From assembly GCF_013072695.1 (NCBI RefSeq), contig NZ_LXUK01000009.1:124001-188000 (forward strand): a DNA stretch of 64,000 nt. The letters are read 5' to 3'. Origin of the DNA: Acinetobacter sp. Ac_5812. GTDB lineage: Bacteria; Pseudomonadota; Gammaproteobacteria; Pseudomonadales; Moraxellaceae. The notes below the pieces were generated by a model. It had not been told where the DNA came from and did not search any database. It saw nothing but the letters and a program-made list of their open reading frames with translations. This document shows positions 48,224-56,511 of this stretch, in pieces (the stretch's first letter is position 1; the number at the start of each line of letters is the position of its first letter). The position numbers and the translations under genes are program-made.

Positions 48224-48572
48224 ACTAGCCCCTTTAAGTCGATAAATTCACTGAAATTTATTTCCATCAATATTTAATATCTACCACAACTAGCACTATA
48301 GAGTTATAGTTGCAGTTATATTATAGAATAGATTCACTTCAAAACAAGATCTTATTTATTATAAGGTTTTTTAGAAAAATTTTAAAAATAAAACTATATC
48401 TAGAAATAACTCCTATTTCATCATTTATTAAAAAGCCATACTAGTTATATAAAAGTATAATGAAATTAAAATTCCCAAATTTTTTTAATTAACTGACCTG
48501 CTGGGCTTTAAAATACAACTTCAGCATACAATACCATCCGCATAATAGAAACAGATTACCACCAGCTTCCTC
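48224..48572. other. AT-rich upstream region of hxsD
   Basis: No gene is visible. On the minus strand TATAAT (48325-48320) with a weak TTGTTT-like -35 about 16 bases away is a candidate hxs promoter. The rest is long A/T runs and looks like horizontally acquired spacer. The TetR gene ends at 48573, reading toward this region on the minus strand. Confidence 0.4.
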
Positions 48573-49124
48573 CTACCCCACCCCCACCAACCATCCCTCC
48601 AACAACTTCCCTTTATCCACCTCACTCCCACTCAACAACTGCACCATTGCCCCATCCACCACAAACAAGAACATCTGTGCATCTGCTTTGGCAGCATGGA
48701 TATCCGCCCTTGCCAACAACATATAAATTTCACGAATCAACCAGTTTCGGTACTCCACCACCATCTCATAGGCATTTGGATAACGTGCTTTAATTTCAAA
48801 AACTGCCCTAAACAATAAATGGTACATCCCTTCTACATCGGCATGTAAAAAGAAAATCCGTTTCAGTCTTTCACGCCCCGATAAGTTCTTGTTGGTATAG
48901 AGAATTGAACGGACTTCTTTCTTGAGTGCGGTTCTCTGCAAGCTCAGTGTCATTTCAACCAAATGCTCTTTGGAGTGAAAATATTTATAAAAGGTGCCTT
49001 TGGCAATTTGTGACGCATCAATAATCAGATCGACCCCGACCTGATGAAAACCATCTTGGCTAAACAACGCTTGTGAAGTATCCAAGACTTTTAAAGCACG
49101 ATAAGTCAAAGCAAAAGGTGGCAT
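48573..49124 (-). CDS. TetR family transcriptional regulator
   Basis: A 183-residue regulator. The helix-turn-helix is LDTSQALFSQDGFHQVGVDLIIDASQIAKGTFYKYFHSKEHLVE (about residues 11-54). The C-terminal domain (LFRAVFEIKARYPNAYEMVVEYR, FVVDGAMVQLL) is a ligand-binding bundle. The frame is open further upstream, but ATG 49124 has GGA about six bases before it and gives a typical TetR length. The target is unknown; no transport gene adjoins it. Confidence 0.85.
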   Translation of the reverse strand: MPPFALTYRALKVLDTSQALFSQDGFHQVGVDLIIDASQIAKGTFYKYFHSKEHLVEMTLSLQRTALKKEVRSILYTNKNLSGRERLKRIFFLHADVEGMYHLLFRAVFEIKARYPNAYEMVVEYRNWLIREIYMLLARADIHAAKADAQMFLFVVDGAMVQLLSGSEVDKGKLLEGWLVGVG

Positions 49125-49733
49125 AGCATTTCCATGATTGAATAATTTTTTGTTGTTGCTCAACCAGATCAAGCGGCCATTAATGCTGCAATAAGCGAAA
49201 AAAAGGCGTGCAAAGACCCGATAAGACGGCATGAGCGCATCTCAAGTTTTATTGTTGATATGATTTTTTAGTCGTGACGAAGTTACGCTTGAAAACCTAA
49301 GGGCAATCAAACGGTGTCAAAGACTAATTGAGAAGAATATAAAGACAGTGCATGGCCAACTCCTAAATCATTCGGAATTCTGCCAAGACATAAAAATTAT
49401 GGTGGCAGGGAGAAAGAGGGTTAGCAGACTGAACCTAAGAATCAGCACGCCCGAAGGCGTCCCCCTTTCGCCCTACCGCTACAAAAGAGGGACGAACAAG
49501 TCTACATCAAAAAAACAAGGTTTTTCAATGCACTTAGGAAACGGTCTGCTAAAACCGGCTGGCGATGTAGGCCAGCGCTTAAAGAATAATCAGTGGGTTT
49601 AAGGGTGTCAATGCTACACTTTGGGCCAAAGTAACTTTCTTATTATTTTTCAATTAATTAAATTATTTATTATTTTTAAATTATCATATAAATGTATTTT
49701 AATAATCAGCCAATCGGCTTAAAGCGCACTGCT
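49125..49733. other. 610-bp intergenic region with dense RNA-like structure
   Basis: The part 49381-49576 contains many inverted repeats: TGCCA/TGGCA (49381-49407), ACGCC-CGAA-GGCGT (49447-49460), GTCCCcCTTT/AAAGaGGGAC (49459-49493), GCTGGC-N7-GCCAGC (49558-49576), and TTAGCAGAC (49421-49429) complementary to GTCTGCTAA (49544-49552). Such complementarity recalls phage P4/P1-type antisense immunity RNAs (C4-like), but no homology search was possible. The rest is AT-rich and empty. An 84-codon frame here is not supported. Confidence 0.4.
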
Positions 49734-50225
49734 TTAAGCGACTTCAGTTTGCCCAACTTGGTGATAGGCACGATTAAAGTACACCAAGCTTTGATCATGT
49801 CCACTTTGTTGAACCGCTACAATACGACAAATAAAAATCGTATGCGTTCCCACGTCCTGAATCTGATCAATCTCGCAATCGAAATTCACCAAGGCATCAT
49901 CCAAAACTGGCGCACCGGTTTCCAACGCTGACCAAGCACCGTGTTTAAAACGTTCTTCTGGACTCAATTTAGAGGAAAAGGCTTTCGAAATATGCTGATG
50001 ATCTGCGCTTAACACATTCACGCTCAGGATTTTATTGTCGACAAAATGCACATGCGAACTCGAGGCTCGATTCATGCATACCAATAAAGTCGGAGGCGTA
50101 TCTGTGACGCTACATACAGCAGATGCAGTAAAGCCATAGCGACCAGACATACCTGTGGTGGTAATCACACTGACCGCACTGGTAAGTAAAGACATTGCAT
50201 CTCTAAAATCTGTTGCTTCAACCAT
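49734..50225 (-). CDS. Flavin reductase (NADH:FMN oxidoreductase type)
   Basis: A 163-residue HpaC-like flavin reductase domain protein. It starts FRDAMSLLTSAVSVITTTGMSGRYGFTASAVCSVTDTPPTLLVCMNR, the usual FMN-binding fold, and ends with FNRAYHQV. It supplies reduced flavin to a partner oxygenase. ATG 50225 has GAGGAG seven bases upstream. It lies 88 bases after mesD on the same strand. In MesD/MesX systems, which need oxygen, a flavin reductase nearby is a logical electron source. Confidence 0.82.
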   Translation of the reverse strand: MVEATDFRDAMSLLTSAVSVITTTGMSGRYGFTASAVCSVTDTPPTLLVCMNRASSSHVHFVDNKILSVNVLSADHQHISKAFSSKLSPEERFKHGAWSALETGAPVLDDALVNFDCEIDQIQDVGTHTIFICRIVAVQQSGHDQSLVYFNRAYHQVGQTEVA

Positions 50226-50312
50226 CACTCTACTCCTCAATTAAACCCGAGCTTGGGGATAGCGCAAAGGGCGCACCTACTCGCCCTTTGCACCTCTCGA
50301 CCTCAGTGCATT

Positions 50313-51344
50313 TTAGCCTTGCAGTTCTCGACGAATAATTTCTGCACCTGCACTTAAAGCATTCAGCTTGCCACGCGCAACATCACGCGCCAAAGGTGCC
50401 ATACCGCAGTTGGTTGATGGATACAGTTTATCAGCATCGACAAACTGAAGTGCTTTACGTAAGGTATCGGCAACTTCTTCTGGTGTTTCTACCGTGTTAC
50501 TGGCCACGTCAATCGCACCCACCATCACTTTCTTGCCGCGAATCAATTCAATTAGATCCATTGGCACACGTGAGTTGTGACATTCGAGTGAGATGATATC
50601 AAGTTTTGACTGCTGTAGCTTTGGAAAGGCTTCTTCATACTGACGCCATTCTGAACCGAGGGTCTTTTTCCAGTCAGTATTGGCTTTGATGCCGTAACCA
50701 TAGCAAATGTGCACCGCAGTTTCACATTTCAAACCTTCAAGCGCACGCTCTAAAGTCGCCACGCCCCAATCATTCACTTCATCAAAGAACACGTTAAATG
50801 CAGGCTCATCGAACTGGATAATATCCACGCCCGCCGCTTCTAACTCTTTGGCTTCTTCATTCAAGATCTTGGCAAATTCCCATGCCAATTTTTCACGACT
50901 TTTATAATGCGCATCATACAGCGTATCAATCATGGTCATTGGTCCTGGCAACGCCCATTTAATCGGTTGATTGGTCTGCTGACGTAAAAACTTGGCATCT
51001 TCCACAAAAACAGGCTTTTGACGCGATACCGCACCGACAACGGTTGGTACACTGGCATCATAACGATTACGAATACGCACCGTTTCACGTTTCTCAAAAT
51101 CGACACCCGTCAAATGCTCAATAAAGGTGGTGACAAAGTGCTGACGGGTTTGCTCGCCATCACTGACAATATCAATGCCTGCCACTTGCTGCTCATGTAA
51201 AGACAAACGCAATGCATCCTGTTTACCTTCAATCAAACCCTGCTCTTGCAGTTTCCACGGCGACCAAAGCTTTTCAGGCTCTGCCAGCCAAGACGGTTTC
51301 GGTAAGCTACCCGCAGTCGACGTTGGTAATAATCTTTTCATCAT
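50313..51344 (-). CDS. mesD: Folate-independent methionine synthase MesD
   Basis: A 343-residue protein that equals the catalytic half of cobalamin-independent methionine synthase. Zinc ligands are visible: His and Cys in AVHICYGYG, Glu in ISLECHNS, and Cys in STNCGMAPL. The N-terminal MetE folate domain is absent. Adjacent to a DUF1852 gene (MesX), this matches MesD, reported to make methionine from homocysteine without folate or B12 in aerobic bacteria including Acinetobacter; the methyl donor is unknown to me. ATG 51344 is chosen over a TTG one codon upstream; AAGG precedes it. Confidence 0.85.
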   Translation of the reverse strand: MMKRLLPTSTAGSLPKPSWLAEPEKLWSPWKLQEQGLIEGKQDALRLSLHEQQVAGIDIVSDGEQTRQHFVTTFIEHLTGVDFEKRETVRIRNRYDASVPTVVGAVSRQKPVFVEDAKFLRQQTNQPIKWALPGPMTMIDTLYDAHYKSREKLAWEFAKILNEEAKELEAAGVDIIQFDEPAFNVFFDEVNDWGVATLERALEGLKCETAVHICYGYGIKANTDWKKTLGSEWRQYEEAFPKLQQSKLDIISLECHNSRVPMDLIELIRGKKVMVGAIDVASNTVETPEEVADTLRKALQFVDADKLYPSTNCGMAPLARDVARGKLNALSAGAEIIRRELQG

Positions 51345-51368
51345 CAATAACCTTATATTTTCAATAAA

Positions 51369-52382
51369 TTAGTGCGCGTAACTTTTTTGCGAGTTGCTTT
51401 GTGCTGCATAACTGGCAGACCACTGTTCCAGAATGTTTTGATAAGGTTTGATAAATTGTTCTTCAACAAATTTGCCTTGTTCAATCGCCAAACGACTACG
51501 TTCTTCTCGGTCATAGACGATGCGAGTCAGTGAATAATCTTGGTTGCTCAAACTTGGTTGATAGGATTTGCCTGCCACTGAATTGGCATTGTAAATTTCA
51601 GGACGGTAAATCTTCTGGAAACTTTCCATGGTGCTGATGGTGCTGATCAATTCCAGATTGCTGTAGTCCGCCAATAAATCCCCAGAGAAATAGAAGGCCA
51701 ACGGCGCAACACTATTTGGCGGCATGAAATAACGCACCTTTAAGCCCATTTTCTGGAAATACTCATCCGTTAATGAATATTCATCTTGCAGATATTCCGT
51801 ACCCAATACTGGATGTTGATTTTCAGTACGTTGATAGACCTTGCTGCTGGAAACACTGAGGCAGATCACAGGCGGCTTGTTAAAGTTTGCCTTGTAAGTC
51901 TCTGACTCAATAAAGCTCTTGAACAAGTTGCCATGTAAGTCGCCGAAATTCTCTGGGGTGCTAAATCCAGACTGGTTTTTATTATGCTCAAGCAATAACA
52001 CACTGAAATCATAATCACGCACATAAGAAGAGAAGTTATTGCCCACAATACCTTCAATACGCTCATTGGTTTTTTGATCAACAATATTGGTTTTTAAAAT
52101 TTCAATCAAAGGCAATGCATTGCTATCGCTGCCCGCTTCAACCTTCATCTCAACAGAAATAATCTCAAGCTCGACCGCATAACGATCGCCTTCTGGATTA
52201 TCCCAATGCGCCAAGGTATTGAAACGATTGTCGATCATTTTTAGGGTATTACGCAGATTTTCTTGGCGGCTTTGACCACGAGCCAAATTGGCAAAGTTGG
52301 TTGTAATACGGGTATTTTCTGATGGGTAATAGTTCTCATCAAAACGAATACTCTTGATCGTAAAATTAAATGCGCTACTCAT
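51369..52382 (-). CDS. mesX: DUF1852 protein MesX, partner of MesD
   Basis: A 337-residue soluble protein of the DUF1852 family. It has no signal or obvious metal motif. Recognisable conserved stretches are FDENYYPSENTRITTNFANLARG near the start and LARGQSRQENLRNTLKMIDNRFN. MesX is reported to be essential for MesD activity. It is the first gene of the mesX-mesD-flavin reductase unit, with 24 bases to mesD. A MetR-type site lies about 105 bases upstream. Confidence 0.85.
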   Translation of the reverse strand: MSSAFNFTIKSIRFDENYYPSENTRITTNFANLARGQSRQENLRNTLKMIDNRFNTLAHWDNPEGDRYAVELEIISVEMKVEAGSDSNALPLIEILKTNIVDQKTNERIEGIVGNNFSSYVRDYDFSVLLLEHNKNQSGFSTPENFGDLHGNLFKSFIESETYKANFNKPPVICLSVSSSKVYQRTENQHPVLGTEYLQDEYSLTDEYFQKMGLKVRYFMPPNSVAPLAFYFSGDLLADYSNLELISTISTMESFQKIYRPEIYNANSVAGKSYQPSLSNQDYSLTRIVYDREERSRLAIEQGKFVEEQFIKPYQNILEQWSASYAAQSNSQKSYAH

Positions 52383-52486
52383 TTTAATCCGCCACCCTAA
52401 TTTCTGAGATAAATCTGAATTTCTGTATAGAGTGATTTATACCGTAATCATTAGCTGAATAAAAATGATTTAATCTAAGTCCAAAA

Positions 52487-52499
52487 TGAATGAAATTCA
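52487..52499. promoter_or_regulatory. MetR-type operator upstream of mesX
   Basis: TGAATGAAATTCA fits the MetR consensus TGAA-N5-TTCA exactly. It is about 105 bases before mesX. Activation by MetR with homocysteine is expected if a MetR is present elsewhere. Confidence 0.6.
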
Positions 52500-52873
52500 T
52501 GTTTGAAAATTTGCTGAGATGAATATGATTCAGCATCCTCGGCTGATGGCACTTTTATAGATGAATATCGCTCAGGGGATTTTGAACTGATCTGGATAAA
52601 GCATAAGCTGCATGTAAATCATACCAAGCGGCATTGTTCTCTCATAGAGAGCGTCACTCAATGATAATTGAGCGCACATTTGTATTATTCAAATCATCCT
52701 ATTCGGTTAAAATGTGACTGATCTCTCTAAACCATAAGTCTAAGATTTACTAGAACTTTCTACAACTTTCACACAATAAATCATCAAAGTCGGCTTGATT
52801 TGTACATTTTGAAACATTAGTTCAACCAAAATACCGTCTAAATTAAAGTAAAATTCATGAACTAACTTCTTCA

Positions 52874-52910
52874 ACATCAGTGTTAAGGCGATCCCTTGCC
52901 GTACTGATGT
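52874..52910 (+). other. Hairpin in the mqo leader region
   Basis: ACATCAGT (52874-52881) pairs perfectly with ACTGATGT (52903-52910), with inner AAGG/CCTT pairing. It lies about 90 bases before the mqo start and could be a leader structure, an attenuator or a terminator. Confidence 0.45.
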
Positions 52911-52999
52911 GCCTTTATTGCGCCTGTATCATCATTTAAATTCTTTCTCTCTATATCGATTGTCATATAGAGCGTCATTTAATTTTTAAGGTAAATTGA

Positions 53000-54640
53000 A
53001 TGAAAAAATTTTGGAAATATTTATTAGTACTACTCGTGGTACTAATTATTATTGCAATTGCCTTTCTTTTTAGACCAGTTGCGTCTAAGGCAATTAAAAC
53101 CACCAGTAACGAACCAACTGTCGATGTTGTACTCATCGGCGGCGGGATCATGAGTGCCACTTTAGGTACGTATCTCAACGAATTACAACCCGACTGGAAT
53201 ATCCGCATGTATGAACGTCTTGATGCTGTTGCACAAGAAAGTTCAAACGGTTTTAACAACGCGGGTACAGGCCACTCAGGCTTTATGGAAATGAACTATA
53301 CCGAAGAAAAAGACGGTAAAATGGACATTTCCAAAGCTGTAAACGTGGCTGGTCAGTTTGAAATTGCCAAACAGTTCTGGGCATACCAAGTGAAGCAAGG
53401 TGTACTCGAAACACCAACGACCTTCATCAACCCAGTCCCACACATTGCTTTCGTATGGGGCGATAACGTGAACTTCATGGAAAAGCGTTATGCTGCCATG
53501 GTTCAAAATCCGTTATTCGCTGGCATGAAATTGAGTGAAGACAAAGCTGAAATTCAACAATGGGCACCATTGGTGATGGACGGTCGTGATCCTCAACAGA
53601 AAGTGGCTGCAACCCGTATGGACGTTGGTTCTGACGTAAACTACGGTGCAATCACCAAGCAGTTGATTGGCAACCTTGAAAAGAGTCCGAACTTCAAACT
53701 CAGCACTTCAACTGAAGTGACGGGTATCAGCAAAAATGATGACAACACTTGGTCTGTGGCTTTCAAAGATTTGAAATCTGGCAAAGTTGATCATGTCAAA
53801 ACACGTTTTGTGTTTATTGGTGCGGGCGGTGCTGCAATTAAATTATTGCAAATGACTGGCTTACCAGAAGCACAACAATATGCTGGTTTCCCTGTGGGCG
53901 GTGAGTTCCTTGTAACTGACAACCCAGCAGTAACAGCAAAACATACAGCCAAAGTCTATGGTCGTGCTGATCTTGGTGCGCCTCCAATGTCTGTTCCACA
54001 TATCGATACCCGTTATATCGACGGTAAAAAATATGTGTTGTTTGGCCCATTCGCAACCTATTCAAACAAGTTCCTGAAAAATGGTTCACAGCTTGATCTG
54101 CTTGCATCAACCAACAAAAACAACGTGTTGCCGATGGCTGCAATTGGTCTACAAAACGCTGATCTTGTTCAGTATCTAGTAAGCCAAGTGTTAATGTCTG
54201 ATGCAGATCGTTTCAACGAGTTGAAAAAATACTACCCTGAAGCTGATCCAAAAGACTGGCATTTACAACAAGGTGGTCAACGCGTTCAGATCATCAAAAA
54301 AGAGCCAGGCAAACCTGCTAAATTGCAATTCGGTACAGAAATCTTTGCCTCTAAAGACAAGTCTGTAACTGCATTGTTAGGTGCTTCTCCGGGTGCGTCT
54401 ACATCACCTTACATCATGCTCAACTTGCTTGAAAAAGCATTCCCAGAGCAAACTAAAGGTGTATGGAACGACAAATTGCATGAGATCGTACGTTCTTATG
54501 GTAAAGACCTTTCAACAGATCCAGCGTTGTTAGATCAAATCCGTCAGTACTCAAGTTCAACTTTGGGCTTGAACTATACGACACCTGCAAACTTAGTTCC
54601 TGCTAAGAAAGTGGTTCAAGCTGAAGCTGTTGCACAATAA
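53000..54640 (+). CDS. mqo: Malate:quinone oxidoreductase
   Basis: A 546-residue FAD enzyme that oxidises malate to oxaloacetate and passes electrons to quinone at the membrane. The N-terminal hydrophobic segment ([17 protein letters not shown]) anchors it. The FAD motif is [14 protein letters not shown] (about residues 43-56), followed by [16 protein letters not shown], a typical MQO signature, and the C-terminal [19 protein letters not shown]. This membrane anchor is an addition to the soluble enzyme of some species. A terminator follows. Confidence 0.95.
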   Translation: MKKFWKYLLVLLVVLIIIAIAFLFRPVASKAIKTTSNEPTVDVVLIGGGIMSATLGTYLNELQPDWNIRMYERLDAVAQESSNGFNNAGTGHSGFMEMNYTEEKDGKMDISKAVNVAGQFEIAKQFWAYQVKQGVLETPTTFINPVPHIAFVWGDNVNFMEKRYAAMVQNPLFAGMKLSEDKAEIQQWAPLVMDGRDPQQKVAATRMDVGSDVNYGAITKQLIGNLEKSPNFKLSTSTEVTGISKNDDNTWSVAFKDLKSGKVDHVKTRFVFIGAGGAAIKLLQMTGLPEAQQYAGFPVGGEFLVTDNPAVTAKHTAKVYGRADLGAPPMSVPHIDTRYIDGKKYVLFGPFATYSNKFLKNGSQLDLLASTNKNNVLPMAAIGLQNADLVQYLVSQVLMSDADRFNELKKYYPEADPKDWHLQQGGQRVQIIKKEPGKPAKLQFGTEIFASKDKSVTALLGASPGASTSPYIMLNLLEKAFPEQTKGVWNDKLHEIVRSYGKDLSTDPALLDQIRQYSSSTLGLNYTTPANLVPAKKVVQAEAVAQ

Positions 54641-54657
54641 GTAACGCTAAGCACATC

Positions 54658-54689
54658 AAAAAGGGAGGAGTTTCAGCTCTTCCCTTTTT
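54658..54689 (+). terminator. Terminator after mqo
   Basis: AAAAAGGGAGGAG and CTCTTCCCTTTTT form a 13-bp stem with a 6-base loop, 18 bases after the stop codon. Confidence 0.9.
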
Positions 54690-54719
54690 CTTTATTAGTA
54701 TGTTTTAAATCTACGCCTT

Positions 54720-55961
54720 ATGTCTTCTGCTGTACCTCATTCTGCTTTTGCTGCATTTGCCAGTCGTGACTTCACGTTATTGACCATCAATCAATGCTGC
54801 CTGACGTTTGCGGTACTAATTCAAGAAGTCCTGATCGCGTTTTATCTGTATCAAATCACCAAGAATCCGCTCATTCTCGGCTTGGTCGGGATCATGGATT
54901 TTTTACCCTTTCTCATCCTCTCTTTATGGGGCGGTTATATTGCTGACCGTTTTAATCGTCAGCGTATTTTGCAGATCAGCTTTAGCTTTGCCATTCCCTT
55001 ATCGATTGCTTTGTGGATCAGTTTTGATCTTTTTCACAGCCAAACCATCAGTGCAAATGTATTATTAATCTCATCCTTGAGTATTCTTTTTTTATTTGGC
55101 TGTATTCGCGGCATATATAGCCCCTGCTTTAATTCTTTACGTCCTTTTGTGGTACCCGAGCATTTGTATACCCATGCAGCAACATGGACCAGCATGTGCT
55201 GGCAAGCCAGTGGCATTCTTGCACCCGTCATTGGTGGCTTCTTACTCGCTCATCTCGATTTAGACATTACTTTTAGTGTCATCGTGGCACTTTTTTTAGC
55301 TGGCAGTATTGCCCTCTGGTGTTTGCAAAAGCGAGATTTTCCGCAAATCCAAACAGAGTCAGTAACTCAGAGTCTAAAAGAAGCGCTGCATTTTATTTTT
55401 AAAACTAAAATTATTTTTTGGGCGATGTTTCTCGATCTGAGCTCAGTTTTTTTTGGTGGCATCATCGCGCTATTGCCCATTTTTGCCCAAGATGTTTTAC
55501 ATATCGGTGCAGATGGTTTTGGTCTATTACGCGCGGCACCAGCCTTTGGTGCATTGGTGATGATGATCATTTTAATTCGCTATCCACCAAAATCTAGACC
55601 GTGGCAGATGATGCTGATAGCAGTGACAGGCTTTGGTCTGTGTACCTTGTTATTTGCTGTTACCAGACAGCTGTATTTTTCAGTCGCAGTTCTCATTATT
55701 ATGGGAGCATGTGACAGTATCAACATTGTCATTCGTCAAACCATACTGCAACTGATTCCACCCAAGGACATGCTTGGACGTGTCGCTGCCATCAATGGCA
55801 TCTTTGTCACCTCGAGTAATGAGCTTGGTGCGTTGCAGTCGAGTGTGATGACGCGCTTTTTCAGCGTGATTCCTGCGATGTTGATGGGTGGTTCACTGTC
55901 TTTGCTCTGCGTTGTTTTAACAAAGATTAAGACCAAAGATTTATTGAAGTTCCGTTTTTAA
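54720..55961 (+). CDS. MFS transporter (MFS_3/enterobactin exporter-like)
   Basis: A 413-residue protein with about 12 hydrophobic segments. The motif GGYIADRFNRQRIL after helix 2 is the conserved MFS A-like loop, and LGRVAAINGIFVTSSNELGALQSSV near the end is typical of the MFS_3 group that includes enterobactin exporters. The substrate is unknown. A four-helix protein follows at a 42-base distance and may be coexpressed. Confidence 0.82.
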   Translation: MSSAVPHSAFAAFASRDFTLLTINQCCLTFAVLIQEVLIAFYLYQITKNPLILGLVGIMDFLPFLILSLWGGYIADRFNRQRILQISFSFAIPLSIALWISFDLFHSQTISANVLLISSLSILFLFGCIRGIYSPCFNSLRPFVVPEHLYTHAATWTSMCWQASGILAPVIGGFLLAHLDLDITFSVIVALFLAGSIALWCLQKRDFPQIQTESVTQSLKEALHFIFKTKIIFWAMFLDLSSVFFGGIIALLPIFAQDVLHIGADGFGLLRAAPAFGALVMMIILIRYPPKSRPWQMMLIAVTGFGLCTLLFAVTRQLYFSVAVLIIMGACDSINIVIRQTILQLIPPKDMLGRVAAINGIFVTSSNELGALQSSVMTRFFSVIPAMLMGGSLSLLCVVLTKIKTKDLLKFRF

Positions 55962-56003
55962 TTCCCCTATTAAACAAACAGTTATTTTAAAATTCAATGT
56001 CAT

Positions 56004-56459
56004 ATGAAACATACTTTGCCCGCGTCTTCAGGCCTCTCTAAATTTATTATTTTTTCCGTTTTTGTATGGCTGGTCTTGCTGTGGCTGCAATCGACCTATA
56101 TTGTCATTATTGGCGGTCAAGCCTATCTGTTTTGGACCTCATTTGGCCTTTTAATATTGAATGTGCTTAGCTTGCGACCGACGATTTTAAAGAATCGGAT
56201 CGCCTTCGTGATTACAGCTGCCTTGCTGATTTATCTGGTGTTTAACTCACTGTTTTGCACGTATTTGATGATCGCTTTTTATTGTATTTTCTACCTCTAT
56301 TCAGATGAATATAAGAATAAACGTGCCATTAAATTGATCAGCTTATTCTTGATCATGATCATCTTTGCGATCTACCAGACCCAATCTCTGCATGAACTGA
56401 AAAGCCATTATGAAACCTATGAAACCGGTGAAACATGGCAAAAATATGGGGCCTTATAA
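56004..56459 (+). CDS. Small hypothetical membrane protein
   Basis: A 151-residue protein with about four to five hydrophobic segments (FIIFSVFVWLVLLWL, YLFWTSFGLLILNVLSL, FVITAALLIYLVFN, LMIAFYCIFYLYS, LISLFLIMIIFAIY) and a soluble acidic tail. No family is recognised. It has no obvious ribosome binding site, so the start is provisional. A bidirectional terminator separates it from betT2. Confidence 0.6.
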   Translation: MKHTLPASSGLSKFIIFSVFVWLVLLWLQSTYIVIIGGQAYLFWTSFGLLILNVLSLRPTILKNRIAFVITAALLIYLVFNSLFCTYLMIAFYCIFYLYSDEYKNKRAIKLISLFLIMIIFAIYQTQSLHELKSHYETYETGETWQKYGAL

Positions 56460-56469
56460 TTAGGCTAAT

Positions 56470-56498
56470 AAAAAACCTCACTTCACGTGAGGTTTTTT
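56470..56498. terminator. Bidirectional terminator
   Basis: AAAAAACCTCAC-TTCAC-GTGAGGTTTTTT lies between the convergent small membrane gene and betT2. Confidence 0.9.
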
Positions 56499-56511
56499 AT
56501 TATTCAACAGA

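Larger units (their letters stand above)
52383..52999. other. 617-bp divergent intergenic region of mesX and mqo
   Basis: It contains the MetR-like site, a dyad CTCAAT-N4-ATTGAG (52657-52672) and a large hairpin at 52874-52910 (ACATCAGT with ACTGATGT, inner AAGG/CCTT). It is otherwise AT-rich. No coding frame is supported. Confidence 0.6.

Noticed and set aside
49348..49602. 84-codon frame in the structured intergenic region
   Set aside because: It runs through several perfect RNA-type stems, lacks a good ribosome binding site and has no protein-like composition; the stems explain the sequence better.
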